Positions 1 to 10,869 of a stretch of 64,000 nt of DNA are shown here, in pieces. The stretch covers positions 2,251,001-2,315,000 of the forward strand of contig NC_084886.1 in assembly GCF_958979055.1 (NCBI RefSeq), written 5' to 3'. The position numbers and the translations under genes were made by a program. Under the pieces are notes generated by a model, which saw nothing but the letters and a program-made list of their open reading frames with translations, had not been told where the DNA came from and ran no database searches. Within the stretch, counting starts at the first letter, position 1. The number at the start of each line of letters is the position of its first letter. This stretch comes from Alnus glutinosa. Its lineage: Eukaryota; Streptophyta; Magnoliopsida; Fagales; Betulaceae.

Positions 1-1491
1 CTTCCGGAATGTGGATTCCCATGAGTGCAGCTTCAAAACCCTCATGCTCTTCAAAACCTCTGAAGTCACTTTGATTCTTGAATCCTTAACTTCCATGATC
101 TTGGAGTGAAGCCTTTCTTGAATATTGGCCAAAGGTGTGTTGCATAACATAACCAAAATGGTGGCAAAAAGAGCAGCAATGGATGGGGCAGCACCAAGAT
201 TCTTGTAAAGAATGATCAGGGCAAGAATTACCTGGACCGGAAGCAACCAAACTCCATGAATGTACCAGCAGAAGTCTCCAATTCTTTCGGCATCCACATT
301 GATTAAATTTATTGCTTTACCATTGCTTAAACCACCATACTTAATTGATAGAGACTTCTTGTAAATCAATACCATTAGAGCTGCCCGTACTTGTATACTA
401 ATGCGCTGAGCACCAAAATACCATTGTCTTTGAGTTACTGACTCCACTGTCTTTGCGAAGAAGAGAAAGAATGCAATATTCAAACCATTGAGGATGCTTG
501 AATCATTCCCCGACAAGAAATTCACAAAGTTTGAGATCAGGAGAGGACCCATGTAGGACGCAATTGTGTTGACTCCTACCAAAAAAGATGAGCAAAAAAA
601 GCATATAAAATCTGTGGAACGGAAAATAAAACAAGATTACAAGAAGAAAGTGGTACCTGCAAAAGCTGCATTTGTTAGTAAAGATTTCCATATGGCATAG
701 GCTATGGCTTTAGGCAGTGAAGAATCTTCGAATTTCTGCTTTCTAAGCGATTCCTCCAGCAACAAGGAAGCATCTTCTGCTGTTTCAGATTGAGGAACTG
801 AAGGAATATGAGGCAGTTCAAGTTTTTGAATTCGACCTATTTTAAAAATAGGATTTAGCCACTGGAAGGTGACTTGGCTCCAAATTCCAGCATTGGTGAA
901 TCCAGCTGAGGAACTTCCATTTTCCTTTCGAAGTAAGGGTTCTACTATGTCACTGCGTTTTCTGGTACAACTACTAGGAAAAGCACTAAAACAAAGCACT
1001 AAAGCCAAAGGAAGTGAAGTAAAATCAACTATGTTAGGCTCCGGCATAAAAATTGGCAAATCCATGGATCTCAAAAGGGTGATAGCATAAATGGAGAGAG
1101 AAACAGAATCAAAGACGCAGGAGAAAACCCACCACAGAGTGAGGACTAATGGCCATCTTTTGTCTTCTCCAAGAGTTCTTTTCTTAGCATAGATTGTAAG
1201 TAAAGTTGCTAAAAACCAAGTCATGGCTAAGAAGACATATTTACGAGCGATATTCCTATGATTCCAATATTCAAACAAAACAAAACCAAGGTACGAAATT
1301 GAGACCATGACATTAGAAAGAACAGTAATTGTAGTGAAAACTCTATATCCTCTCGTTGGTCTCTGTTCCAAATTTACATCACCACTATCTCTCCTTTGTC
1401 TCCAAACATCTCGCAAAACCCATGTGAGAAAAGCTATCACAAATGCTCCATTGACAACCTCCAAGGAGATATCCATAACGACCGACTCCAT
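1..1491 (-). CDS. ABC transporter C family (MRP-type), 5' part, cut by window edge
   Basis: Full-size ABCC transporters move glutathione or other conjugates and chelates across the vacuolar or plasma membrane. Two exons are visible: exon 1 at 657-1491 (ATG at 1491) and exon 2 from 575 leftwards past the edge. They are separated by an 81-bp GT-AG intron (576-656), phase 1 on both sides. The roughly 470 residues seen hold an N-terminal TMD0 with several hydrophobic helices (about residues 10-180). A linker follows that reads WSQVTFQWLNPIF, typical of the start of the ABCC core. Exon 2 encodes the first transmembrane domain, with the segment QRQWYFGAQRISIQVRAAL and the conserved stretch HSWE near the edge. 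The nucleotide-binding domains lie outside the window, so the subfamily member (ABCC3/8/9/15-like) cannot be fixed. Upstream bases 1492-1900 look like 5' UTR and promoter. Confidence 0.93.
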
Positions 1492-4400
1492 ACTTCAAAG
1501 AATCCCTAGCTTGGCTAAGAACTATCAATGAAGGGAGAGAAACAGACCTGCATATATATAACTCCTCATATTAAAATGACAGAAAAACAGTGACAACCCA
1601 ATTCAGATAAGTAGCCAAGCATTGATGGAGAAAAAAACAGAATTGAAATTGAAATTAATTCATGAAACCATAACAGATTCAGAGGATGAGTTAAAAAAAA
1701 TAAGTAGGTCCTGTTAAAGAGGAGAAAACCTGTAAAAATATGAAGGACGCACGTGGCTCTTTTAGGGTGGTGACAAAGAGGTACAGCCGCTTTACACATG
1801 GTCTGGTGAAAGCCTTCATAAATAGCACAAAAACCATCCTCATCGCCAGAGTCAGTGTCGGCCAATCTCTATTCCTCTAAGCTCTGAATGAAATAAAAAT
1901 GTTAGAAAATTTTAATGGGGACCAGAATCATAACCGTCTCTCGCATCTCTCTGATTTTGTTAATCATGTCTGATGTCTCTTTGCAGACTTGAAATGTGTT
2001 CATGCATGTCTTCATTTCGAGGTTACACATTTTCATGTTATTTCTTTTTCTTCTTTTATTTAATTTTTTTTTTTTTCTGAAAAAAAAAATGCGAGAAAAA
2101 CAGTGCCCACTTTCACTTTCACTTTCACTTTTTCTTTTTAAAAATCAAATTTAGTCTTTAAATTTTTAATTTTAACAATTACGTCCTTCAATTTCTTCTA
2201 ATTTCAAATAGGTCCTTCTTCCAAATTAGTGTCGCCACTCTTTTAAGAAAAAAGTTGTTTTCCATTGTTTTAATTAGGATATATATTGATCATTTAAAAT
2301 AATTGTTTCACATGACATATGACGTGACAAATGAAGGGAGTTAATTAATTGAAAAGTAAATTAAATTAAAATAATATAAAAAAGGATTATTCCATAAGTA
2401 TCAGCCCGGAATCATAGACCTATTGAATACTGGTTCAAGTGGACCCCTAATAATATAAGGAAATAAATAAATAGCGAATATAAAAAAAATAAAAAATAAA
2501 TAAATAAAATATTTAGCTCCGTCATTCTGGATCTAGTACTACGAAGAAAGATTCTTTACTGTTTGATTGATTTTTACTGCATGGGGAAAGAGATCATGGC
2601 CGTCGGTCCCGCCAAATGGCGACAATAGAGTATCGGTGTCAAAGATTTCACTAGGGCGTGTAACTCACAGGGGGGTTCGGACTACTCAGCTTTCCTTAAT
2701 CGATCTGGAGACGTGGTGGCTTGGGGTGGGCGTGTGGAGGTTGAACCCATGCAGCCAAAAAGTGTGCCCGCCTCGTGTCAATATATACTAGGTGTAACAG
2801 CAAACAAGAACCCTAGAAATTACGCCTTTTTTTTTTTTTTTTTTTTTTTTTAAAGTGTTTATTTATGCAACAAGTAATGCCATAAGAATTCAAGTCCTTT
2901 AAAAATTGAAATAGTTTTTAAAATTATTATTGGATCAAAATCTAATGGTGATTTATTACAAATATAATGATAATTTTAAAAGTCACATCAATTTTAAAAT
3001 AACACAAGTCCTTATAGCATTACTCGTTACTCTATGATGTGGTAGTGTCAATCAATCATTTAACTTTTTATTTATTTTTTAACAAAAGCTAATCTAAAGA
3101 TTGACTAGCACTGCTACATTGGAATGATAAGATCGTAGTGAATAAAAAATATGATTTCTAACATGTGATTATGTAAAAAGGTCTAATTATTATTAGTCAA
3201 CGTAATAAGTGTTGCTATATTAATTTGTAAAAAATTTATAAAAGAAAACTACAACATACCTAACGACACTCATAAAGATATGATGGGTAGGAGCCTTTCC
3301 TTCTCTTTTTTGCATGCTCTAGGGACTTGATGATTAAGCCATCTTTACAAATTGAATATTCATCAACAATATGGGGATATGATGGACCGACGTCGTAGCC
3401 CACATTATCTTTACAACTTCAGTTATTTTTGTCAATAATATATATATATATATATATGGATTTATCTTTATAAATTGAGTTACTCACTAATAACACATGG
3501 CATTGGACCGAGTCTAATCCTAATATTTGCAATTATTGGAAGCTAGACCCTAACAAAATCCATATTCTTTTGCAATTATTAAACTTTGACTCTACACAAG
3601 TCACAAACCCAATCCAATTTTGCATCCTGCGATTAACCAGAACCTCCCTATCAATCCAAAAATTAATAAACATCTCACCCACCCACTTCTCCCTTTTATG
3701 ATTGAACAAGCCCTTTTCTATTATTCAAGAAATAATAATCTCATTTTCTATGTTATTCTAGTAGTATGGAAATTAAATATTAGTTTACCAAATAACATTA
3801 TTCTTATAATAATTAATAATTCTTTTTTTTTTTTTTTTTTTGCAGAAGTAAAAATATAGTGCATTTTTTTTAATAAAAAAAAAAATGTTAAAACCAAGTA
3901 ATTCAATCCTCCATGGAGTTCAATCAAATTCATGCCAACTCTAAACTATTTCACATTAGGACTTTGTTGGGAATCATCCAACTTAGAACAGCCTATTTCA
4001 AAAAGGTTATGGGCCTCCATGCCAACATAGGCTCACAGGTGAAACCTTAATTAAATATTAGGTCAATTTGTCAAGTTCAGAGATGGAATCCTAATATAGG
4101 TTTGTCACCACGTCTCAACCTATAAATAAGTACTTACACTAGGTATAAACTTAAAATTGATATTATTTTACTTTACACAAAAACACTGGCTTAAGCATCG
4201 AAAGGAGAAAAACCGGTCAACCCCCAACGTATTCTCTTGGCCTTGTTTATTTTGCAACGACAATGAAACGTGTCCATAACATACAGGAAATTGTATCATC
4301 AACATGATTTCGTAACTCTTGTTCAAACATTTTGACCCTACAACCTTAAAAGAAAAAAGAACTAATATAAAATTGATAATATGGAGTACAAGTAATACAA

Positions 4401-5489
4401 GAATCTTAATAGTAGTATAGTACTGTGGCTACGGTCTTCAAAGTAGACCATTTTGTCAAATTAGCTGTACTATTTTTTTTTTTTAAAGAAATAATAGTGC
4501 TATATATAACACTTTTATCCGTAGCTATCTCTCTTGCTGATCAAAAATAAAAAATAAAAAAATAGTAAGGTTAATGAGCCATTGTTTTTTAAAAAATTAA
4601 AAATAAAGGATAAAAGTACTAATTGACACGGCAAATCAACAAGTTGAAATAATAGTATGATATATAGCATTACTCTTTTTATAATAAATAATACTATATA
4701 TTACACTCTTATCTTATCTCATCTCACTAGAGTGATGTATGTGACAGTACCTACTAGTCCTTATATCATCTATTGTTAAAAAAAATCAATGACTAAAGGC
4801 ACTACCATATCAGTCTAGTAGAATGTGATGAGATGTGAGTGTATACTTAATATATAATAGTTCTCTTTAATTAGAACAACTATTATTAAGATAAATAATA
4901 ATAATAATAACAATAACCTGACGAACACTATCTCATTAACTCAATAAAATAGGAATGGGATAGAGTTGTATATATAATATTTGTGTTTGTAATACCATAG
5001 TGGCCTCTTGCCATTGATTATAAAATACGGGTGCTTTTGTAACTTTTGCAAAAGTAAATTGCGGCTAATTGTAATTAGTACATAGCACAAATTCCCCAAC
5101 TAAAAATCAAATTAATAAAAATAAAAAATTCTAAGACTGTATCTCACTTGGATAATGAGTTAAAAATAGAAAATATTTAAATATCAACCAATTAAAAATA
5201 GAATATACAAAAAATATATTATATTTTTCATAGATTCTAACATAGCGGTAGACAGGTAATTGACAAATTTTAGACAGATAATTACTTTATACGCAAATTG
5301 GGTTATTTCAATGGGCTATTGCAATATTGTTCGAACTTTGTGTCAAGTATTCCATTAAAGATATTATAGTACTAATAAAAATAACAATTATAACAAGGGG
5401 TTACAGTGCTCCAAAATTTTTAATTTTTTCCTAGCTAAAATATATAATTTTTATAATATTGACCCTCAAAAATTAAAATTTCCTCCCAC

Positions 5490-5526
<37 letters not shown>

Positions 5527-5835
5527 AAAAAATGGCTTTTGATAATTATTTTGCCTCCCGGCCATATCACAATTTAATTTGTTTCCGCCCTGATTATAAT
5601 AATAGCCACAATAAAAACAACTGGCTAGGAAACAAAGAAATGCAGAGTGGGAAGTGTTAACAAAATGATGAAATCAATGAACCCATGGTGTCGACATGCA
5701 TTTCTGTGGAAAGGAAAGAGCTTTCCTAGGAGGCCTCAAAGCTTCTAAGGTGGTGAGGACCAGCAGTCCACGCAGCCGTCAATTACTGCTGTCCTTCTCC
5801 ACCACCAGCCTTTTGATTCATTCCCCTGCATTTTC
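1492..5835. other. AT-rich intergenic region without recognisable genes
   Basis: The 5' flank of the ABCC gene is followed by about 4 kb of AT-rich sequence. It holds homopolymer runs (T-run 2827-2851, A-run 5491-5524), a TA microsatellite near 3439-3457 and a foldback element at 4680-4866. A short GC-richer patch at 2560-2790 has an open frame of 74 codons, but I recognise nothing in it and do not call it a gene. Confidence 0.6.
4680..4866. mobile_element. Foldback MITE-like element
   Basis: The two ends form long imperfect inverted arms: a left arm at about 4680-4735 (AT-rich, then TCTCATCTCACTAGAGTG) matches the complement of a right arm at about 4815-4866 (TCTAGTAGAATGTGATGAGA, then an AT-rich stretch). 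Size near 190 bp, no coding potential, consistent with a non-autonomous DNA transposon. Superfamily not determined. Confidence 0.5.
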
Positions 5836-5926
5836 TAGTTTGGTTTGGTCAATTAATTGAGGGTTTTTGAGTAAATTTATGAATTATGAGTGATATTATT
5901 GTGCTATTCACACAGGAAATATCATC

Positions 5927-6397
5927 TGTTAGGGTTGAAAGTATGCTGCAGATGTCTCAAAATACGATAAGGATAGAATTCCATAAGATCAGGGATAAAA
6001 CCGCAATTCCATGATTAATGGGATAAGGCAGTTATTTATATGGAATCAAATTTAAAGAGGTACAAACGCAATCAAACTGCAGATTCTACAATCTCATTTG
6101 AATTCTCTGAAGATAAGATTCAACTAAGCTAGGACTCAAACTCCTAATCCAACTAGGCGTCAAGAATTCTGGTAAGGTTGCAAGTCTGGTAAGACCGCAA
6201 GCCCGGCCTATAAATAAAGACCAACGCACCAAGTATGAGATTACACGCATTTTCTGAGCTCTTGAGATTGAGACTGAAAATACTCTAGTCGACACCCCGA
6301 CGAGTTGTTTGTTCTTTTTGCAGGATTGAAGTAGTAGATCAAAACCCAGCAGTGAATCACCAAGCGACACGTCACCATACCGAAAACTGTACCAACA
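5927..6397. mobile_element. Solo LTR with target-site duplication
   Basis: The segment begins TGTTAGGG and ends ACCAACA, the TG...CA ends of an LTR with short inverted termini. It is flanked by TCATC (5922-5926) and TTATC (6398-6402), a 5-bp target-site duplication with one mismatch. Copy B of the surrounding repeat reads straight through the uninterrupted site (near 14484), which shows the pre-insertion state. An internal TATAAATAAAG at about 6207 could be the LTR promoter. No internal retrotransposon region is present, so this is a solo LTR or a very short TRIM-like element. Orientation is not determined. Confidence 0.75.
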
Positions 6398-7645
6398 TTA
6401 TCCTTACTGATCATCCCATCCTCCCAGCTCACAAAGTCTTATCGGGCGCTTAAATACATGCATATCCCCTTGCGAATGCTTGCGTTGAACGGTTTAATTT
6501 ACGTACGCAAACAAAAGAGAATATTGTGATATGAAGACTGAAGAAGGCTATCACCTATTAACAACTTATTAGTTTGATTTGGTCAATTGAGAGTCTTTTT
6601 TTAGTAAATTTGAAAGTATTTCTCATTTTAAATATTATGTCTCGATTATTTTGCAGAACGAGTATTTCAATGAAAAATTAAATAGTTATTACTGCGAACG
6701 AAAGAAATTGGAACGGAATAGTTATTCCAACTCCTTAGATTGATGACAACACATATATTTTAATTGGAATCAAATCAAAATTACTAAAAACTCTCCATAT
6801 TATTTATTTTTTTAAAAAATAAAAAATAAAAACTGGGTGGCCGACCACCCCCGACTGGAACAGGCCACCCCAAAATGCTTCAGGGGTGGTCAGCCAGCCA
6901 CAAATGTGATGTAGGTTAGGTTTTTTTGTTTTTTTTTTTTTAAATAAAATTATAAATGAGAGGAAATAGAAAATAATGAGTTGTTTTTTTTTAAAAAAAA
7001 AAAAAAAACATGTAATATATTCTTAAAAGAATAGTTATTCCTCTCATTTTTTAAAGGAATAGCTATTACTCTTCATAAATAAATAGTTATTCCAATGAGA
7101 ATATATAACTATTCTAATGAATAGATTCCTAACAAACAAAGGCTATGGAATAGTCATTCAATTCGAGGGGTCTATTTTGCGAACCAAACGAGGCAGACAT
7201 TCTAGTGAAACAGATATTTTCAAGAATAAAAAGCTAACCAAACAACATAATAGTATCTGTTAAACATTTCATAGATTTGGTTTGAATTAAAGAAATTTAT
7301 GAATGTATATGTGATATTGTTTTGTTAGAACAATATGCTCTATTTCTTTGATTGATTTATAAAAGTGTTACTGTATTATTCAAAAAGAAATAAAAATAGT
7401 TATTCTATAAAAATAACTATTTTTTTCATGATCTAATATTTCACATACCAAACGTGCTCTTAGTGCATGTTTGAAGTAGAAATAGCTCTCAAATATTTGT
7501 TAACGCAGTATAACCCTATAGTAATTAGGTGTGGGTCATGCCCCTGCATTTCCTGAAAATTTCCAGACCTCCACTTCTTATTTTCTAGCTGTATGACGAT
7601 TTTGATAAGATTAGTGCTACCTATATCATAAATATTTTATATAAA

Positions 7646-7788
7646 GGAAAATGTTAGATTTACAATGTCAATACAATAACTGCACAACAACCCCTCACAT
7701 GAGGGTAGGTCCCACACATGGAGGCCCATCCTCATGTGAGGGGTTGTTGTGATGGTGTAGTTCTGCAAGAATCAAATTCCTTTCATAA
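7646..7788. mobile_element. Short palindromic MITE found only in repeat copy A
   Basis: It contains a perfect 22-bp inverted repeat (7683-7704 and 7730-7751; core CCCCTCACATGAGG) with a 25-bp loop, and weaker outer arms (GGAAAATGTTAGATT and AATCAAATTCC). Copy B at about 15430-15470 runs from the left flank to the right flank without it, so it inserted in copy A after the duplication. Confidence 0.65.
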
Positions 7789-8421
7789 ATATCTCACAAA
7801 GCTGACGTGACGAAGCCACGTAGTATTTGAGTCAAATTTTGCTTCCAATTTCCAAGTTCCTTTTTCTTGGCAGCAAGAAAGTTTTGACAGCCGTGACAAT
7901 AATGGAGAGTTATGTAGTATCATCCTCACACGTTTATCACGGAGTCTAGTTGCTTAGGGTTATTAAGATACATATCCCACATTTATCACACATTTACTAG
8001 TCTAGTTGCCAAGACTAGTTGCGTAGAATAGTTTTTTTGTAAGCAAAAGAGAATAGTAGTGTGATGTGTGAAGAAGGCTACCGCATCCGAAGAACTTACT
8101 AGTTTGGTTTGTCTTGGTCAATTTAGGGTTTTTGAGTAAATTTGGAAGTATTTCTCATTTTAAATTAATAATAGTCAATCTAGTGAAATAGATATTTTTA
8201 AGAATAAAAAGCTAACCAAACAACATAATAGTAATAGTTATTCAATAAAAATAATATATATTTTTTTTTCAAGATCTATTTCTCATACCAAATGTGCTGT
8301 TAGTGTTTGAAGTAGAGATAGCTCTCAAATATTTGAATTTTATCTCCTTGTTAATGCAGTATAACCCTATAGTTAGTTGTGGGTACGAACTTTATTCTTT
8401 GTTATATATTTTAGTTTAAAT

Positions 8422-8847
8422 TAAGGGTGAAAATACGGGTGCACTTATTAGCAATATCCGCTGCACTTGCATCCGCAAAATGCAGTTATCACCTTTAAAT
8501 ATTCGCATCCGCATTATATGGTTACTATCCGCATCCGCGTAGTTATTGTGGTTATTATCGGCTATCCGCATATGAAGTAATTGACGTTTTGGATCACTAT
8601 CTAAATCTATATGCAATATTAAATAATATAGTTGTTACTATATGAAAACTTAATAAATTAAGATTTAACTTATTACATTATTCGTGATTATCAGTCATAA
8701 ATGGTCATTGGCTCATAGAGTAATTGAAATTTTGATTACCAAAGAAAAGAAAAGAAATGCAATGATGTATTTTTTGAGATGATAGTAAAAAAAACCTAAC
8801 ATAACCTAAAGTCTTAAACTTACCAAATCCAAAACGACGTTGTTTAA

Positions 8848-8905
<58 letters not shown>

Positions 8906-8989
8906 GGAATGTAGATATTGGTTTTCTCATTCCATAGATGCGAGTATGAGATGCGGACGGCTATTATCCGCTCCCATTTTCACTTCTTA
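8422..8989. mobile_element. hAT-type MITE, copy A
   Basis: The ends are inverted repeats (TAAGGGTGAAAAT and TTTTCACTTCTTA) with subterminal clusters of GCATCCGC and its variants on both sides. Flanks GTTTAAAT (8414-8421) and TTTAAAC (8990-8996) fit an 8-bp target-site duplication of GTTTAAAC. No transposase is encoded. A long TA microsatellite (8851-8902) lies inside this copy and not in copy B. Confidence 0.7.
8851..8902. repeat. TA microsatellite, about 26 units
   Basis: Uninterrupted TA dinucleotides inside the copy A MITE. The equivalent position in copy B (near 16470) has only a few TA units, so the array expanded in copy A or shrank in copy B. Confidence 0.95.
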
Positions 8990-9534
8990 TTTAAACAGAG
9001 AGATTTTAGCTTAAGCTGATCGGTGACCTAAACTAATTCCCAAATATCCTCTTACCATTCTAGAAAAATGATTAAATTACTGAAAATTTAAGCTCATTCT
9101 TATTTTATTTTTATTTTTATAAAAAAGATAGATAGGGATGCTGCACCTGAAGTCCCATGTGACAATCATTACATATGTGTGGCTCATTTGATAGAGTGGA
9201 ATCGGCATAATGGATCATGACAAGCTTTTATAAAGATGGTTGAATTTTTTTTATTTTTTTTTTAGATTAAAGATGGTTGAATTGCTTTCAAAGTTCCCAT
9301 TTCTTTGGAGTACATGAATGCTTCATGAGGCCTAGAAGAGGTCACGTGTCTTTTGATTATGGTTTATGAAACTTGATTTTTTTTTTAAAAAAAAAAAATA
9401 AAAAATAAAAAATAATAATGCAGGTGATTCATTTTTGGGAAAGCATAAAATGAAGGATTTAATTTTTTTTTCTAATTTTCAAGATCATTTTGAAATTTAT
9501 GAACGCATAATATAATTTAATCTACAATGAGATT

Positions 9535-10173
9535 TTGTTACAATCCATTGCTTCTCATAATAATCAGCCAACGGCAAAGATTATTAATCGGGTCAGATCT
9601 CCCACTAAGATCTACCAGATCCAAAGAATTAGTCCTAAGGAAATGGAAAAAGTCCGTCAAAAGGTTCTTGACCTTTCTGGCAAGATCCAAAATCTTATTT
9701 TCCATAATCCTTCATATACTGAATATTTTAATAAATGGATTTAGAGAATGATGATATTTGCCAATAGAAAAGATATAGAATATTCAAAGCATCATCCATC
9801 TCCTTCTCCTTTTAATATATTTCCCCCTGAACTTTATTTCTTCCTTCATTTCAATATTTCTTGGATCATGTCTTGGAATTATAATTTCTTTTCCCCAAAA
9901 GATAATGTGTATACTCCCCAATATTCTTATGATAATATTATTACAAAAGTTACCAAATTATGTACAAATCAGTTTCTAGCCTCAAAACAGTTTATTTTAA
10001 AGAAAAGCATTAATCAAGCAAAAATAGCTCCATTCAGTTCCAAGCAAAAACTCAAAAAGCATTTATTGGAAACACTATCAGATGATGAAGAAGAAGATGA
10101 ATCAGTGCAACCAGGATCCTTATACAGATCTAGAATGATGATAAAAAGAATAATGAAGAATCAGATATGTTAG
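9535..10173 (+). pseudogene. Pararetrovirus-associated reading frame with one in-frame stop
   Basis: One reading frame runs through 9535-10173, broken by a single TAG at 9742-9744. Its end is strongly acidic (run of D and E near 10081-10100). It sits directly upstream of the viral promoter-like region, where the last polyprotein segment of a pararetrovirus would be expected. I do not recognise a catalytic domain, so assignment to the end of the viral coding region rests on position and composition only. Confidence 0.4.
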
Positions 10174-10284
10174 ACTTTTTGAATATGCATTATGACAACT
10201 TTATGAAGAAGAATTATGACATGAAAACTTTAGAAGAAGGCATTTATGATATGAAGAATTTATGAATCATTATCAGTTTCACAC

Positions 10285-10399
10285 CCGCCAACGCAAAAGA
10301 CAAAATAATCAATGCTACTCAAAAGATCGAATAATTGCTGCATCCGCCGACACAAAAGACAAATAATCAATGCTCAGAAGACTCAATAATTATTGCTGC
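10285..10399 (+). repeat. Tandem pair of about 57 bp in the viral promoter-like region
   Basis: The units at 10285-10341 and 10344-10399 both run from CCGCC, through AAAAGACAAA and ATAATCAATGCT, to ATTGCTGC. They lie about 115-230 bp upstream of a TATA box, where enhancer repeats of a viral promoter could sit. Confidence 0.65.
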
Positions 10400-10514
10400 T
10401 TTTACTGTTTAAAAGACAGGCGGAATATTGAATTATTAGAACCTTTACTGTTCAAAAAATATATGCAGAATATTTACTACTGTTCATATTTGTAGTTTTC
10501 CTTTTCTTTTAACC

Positions 10515-10521
10515 TATAAAA
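10515..10521 (+). promoter_or_regulatory. TATA box of a pararetroviral-type promoter
   Basis: TATAAAA is followed by a pyrimidine-rich, CTT-rich leader (10600-10700). The context resembles the 35S-like promoter and leader of caulimovirids. Start site and activity are unknown. Confidence 0.45.
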
Positions 10522-10869
10522 GGCCTGTAAGATATGTTAGAAGGCAGAAGCCATTTGAGAGGAAATCTGTAAGCCATCTTGAGTGTCTATCTCGCCTACC
10601 TTTCTATCCTTTGTATTTTGTATCCAGTTTACTTTTACTTTTCCTTTTCTTTCCTTGTATCTTGAATCTTGTATCCTTCAGCCTCCATCGAGGCTTAGAA
10701 GCTTGTATCTATTTCTACTTTGAATCAATATATCCAAGTAAGAATGTTTATTACTCCGTCTTTATCTTCACTTAATGATTCTCCTTTATATTATGTTTTT
10801 GAATTATTTTGCTAAATCATTATTTTAAATTATCTTTCATAATACTTTCTTATTTATTTTCTACAGTTA

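Larger units (their letters stand above)
5836..9465. repeat. Large direct repeat, copy A (left of the pararetrovirus)
   Basis: This block is matched in the same orientation and order by 14395-17065. Matching landmarks include the tract starting GGTTTGGTCAATTAATTGAG (5840 and 14403), the hAT-type MITE (8422 and 16052), and the stretch from GATAGGGATGCTGCAC to GAGGTCACGTGTCTTTTG (about 9129-9356 and 16745-16975). Copy A additionally holds a 471-bp solo LTR and a palindromic MITE. Copy B lacks about 190 bp corresponding to 6475-6670. The copies are clearly diverged, with many substitutions and indels, so the duplication is not recent. Confidence 0.85.

Noticed and set aside
2567-2791. 74-codon plus-strand frame in a GC-richer patch
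   Set aside because: No recognisable motif, no splice context and no neighbours to support it.
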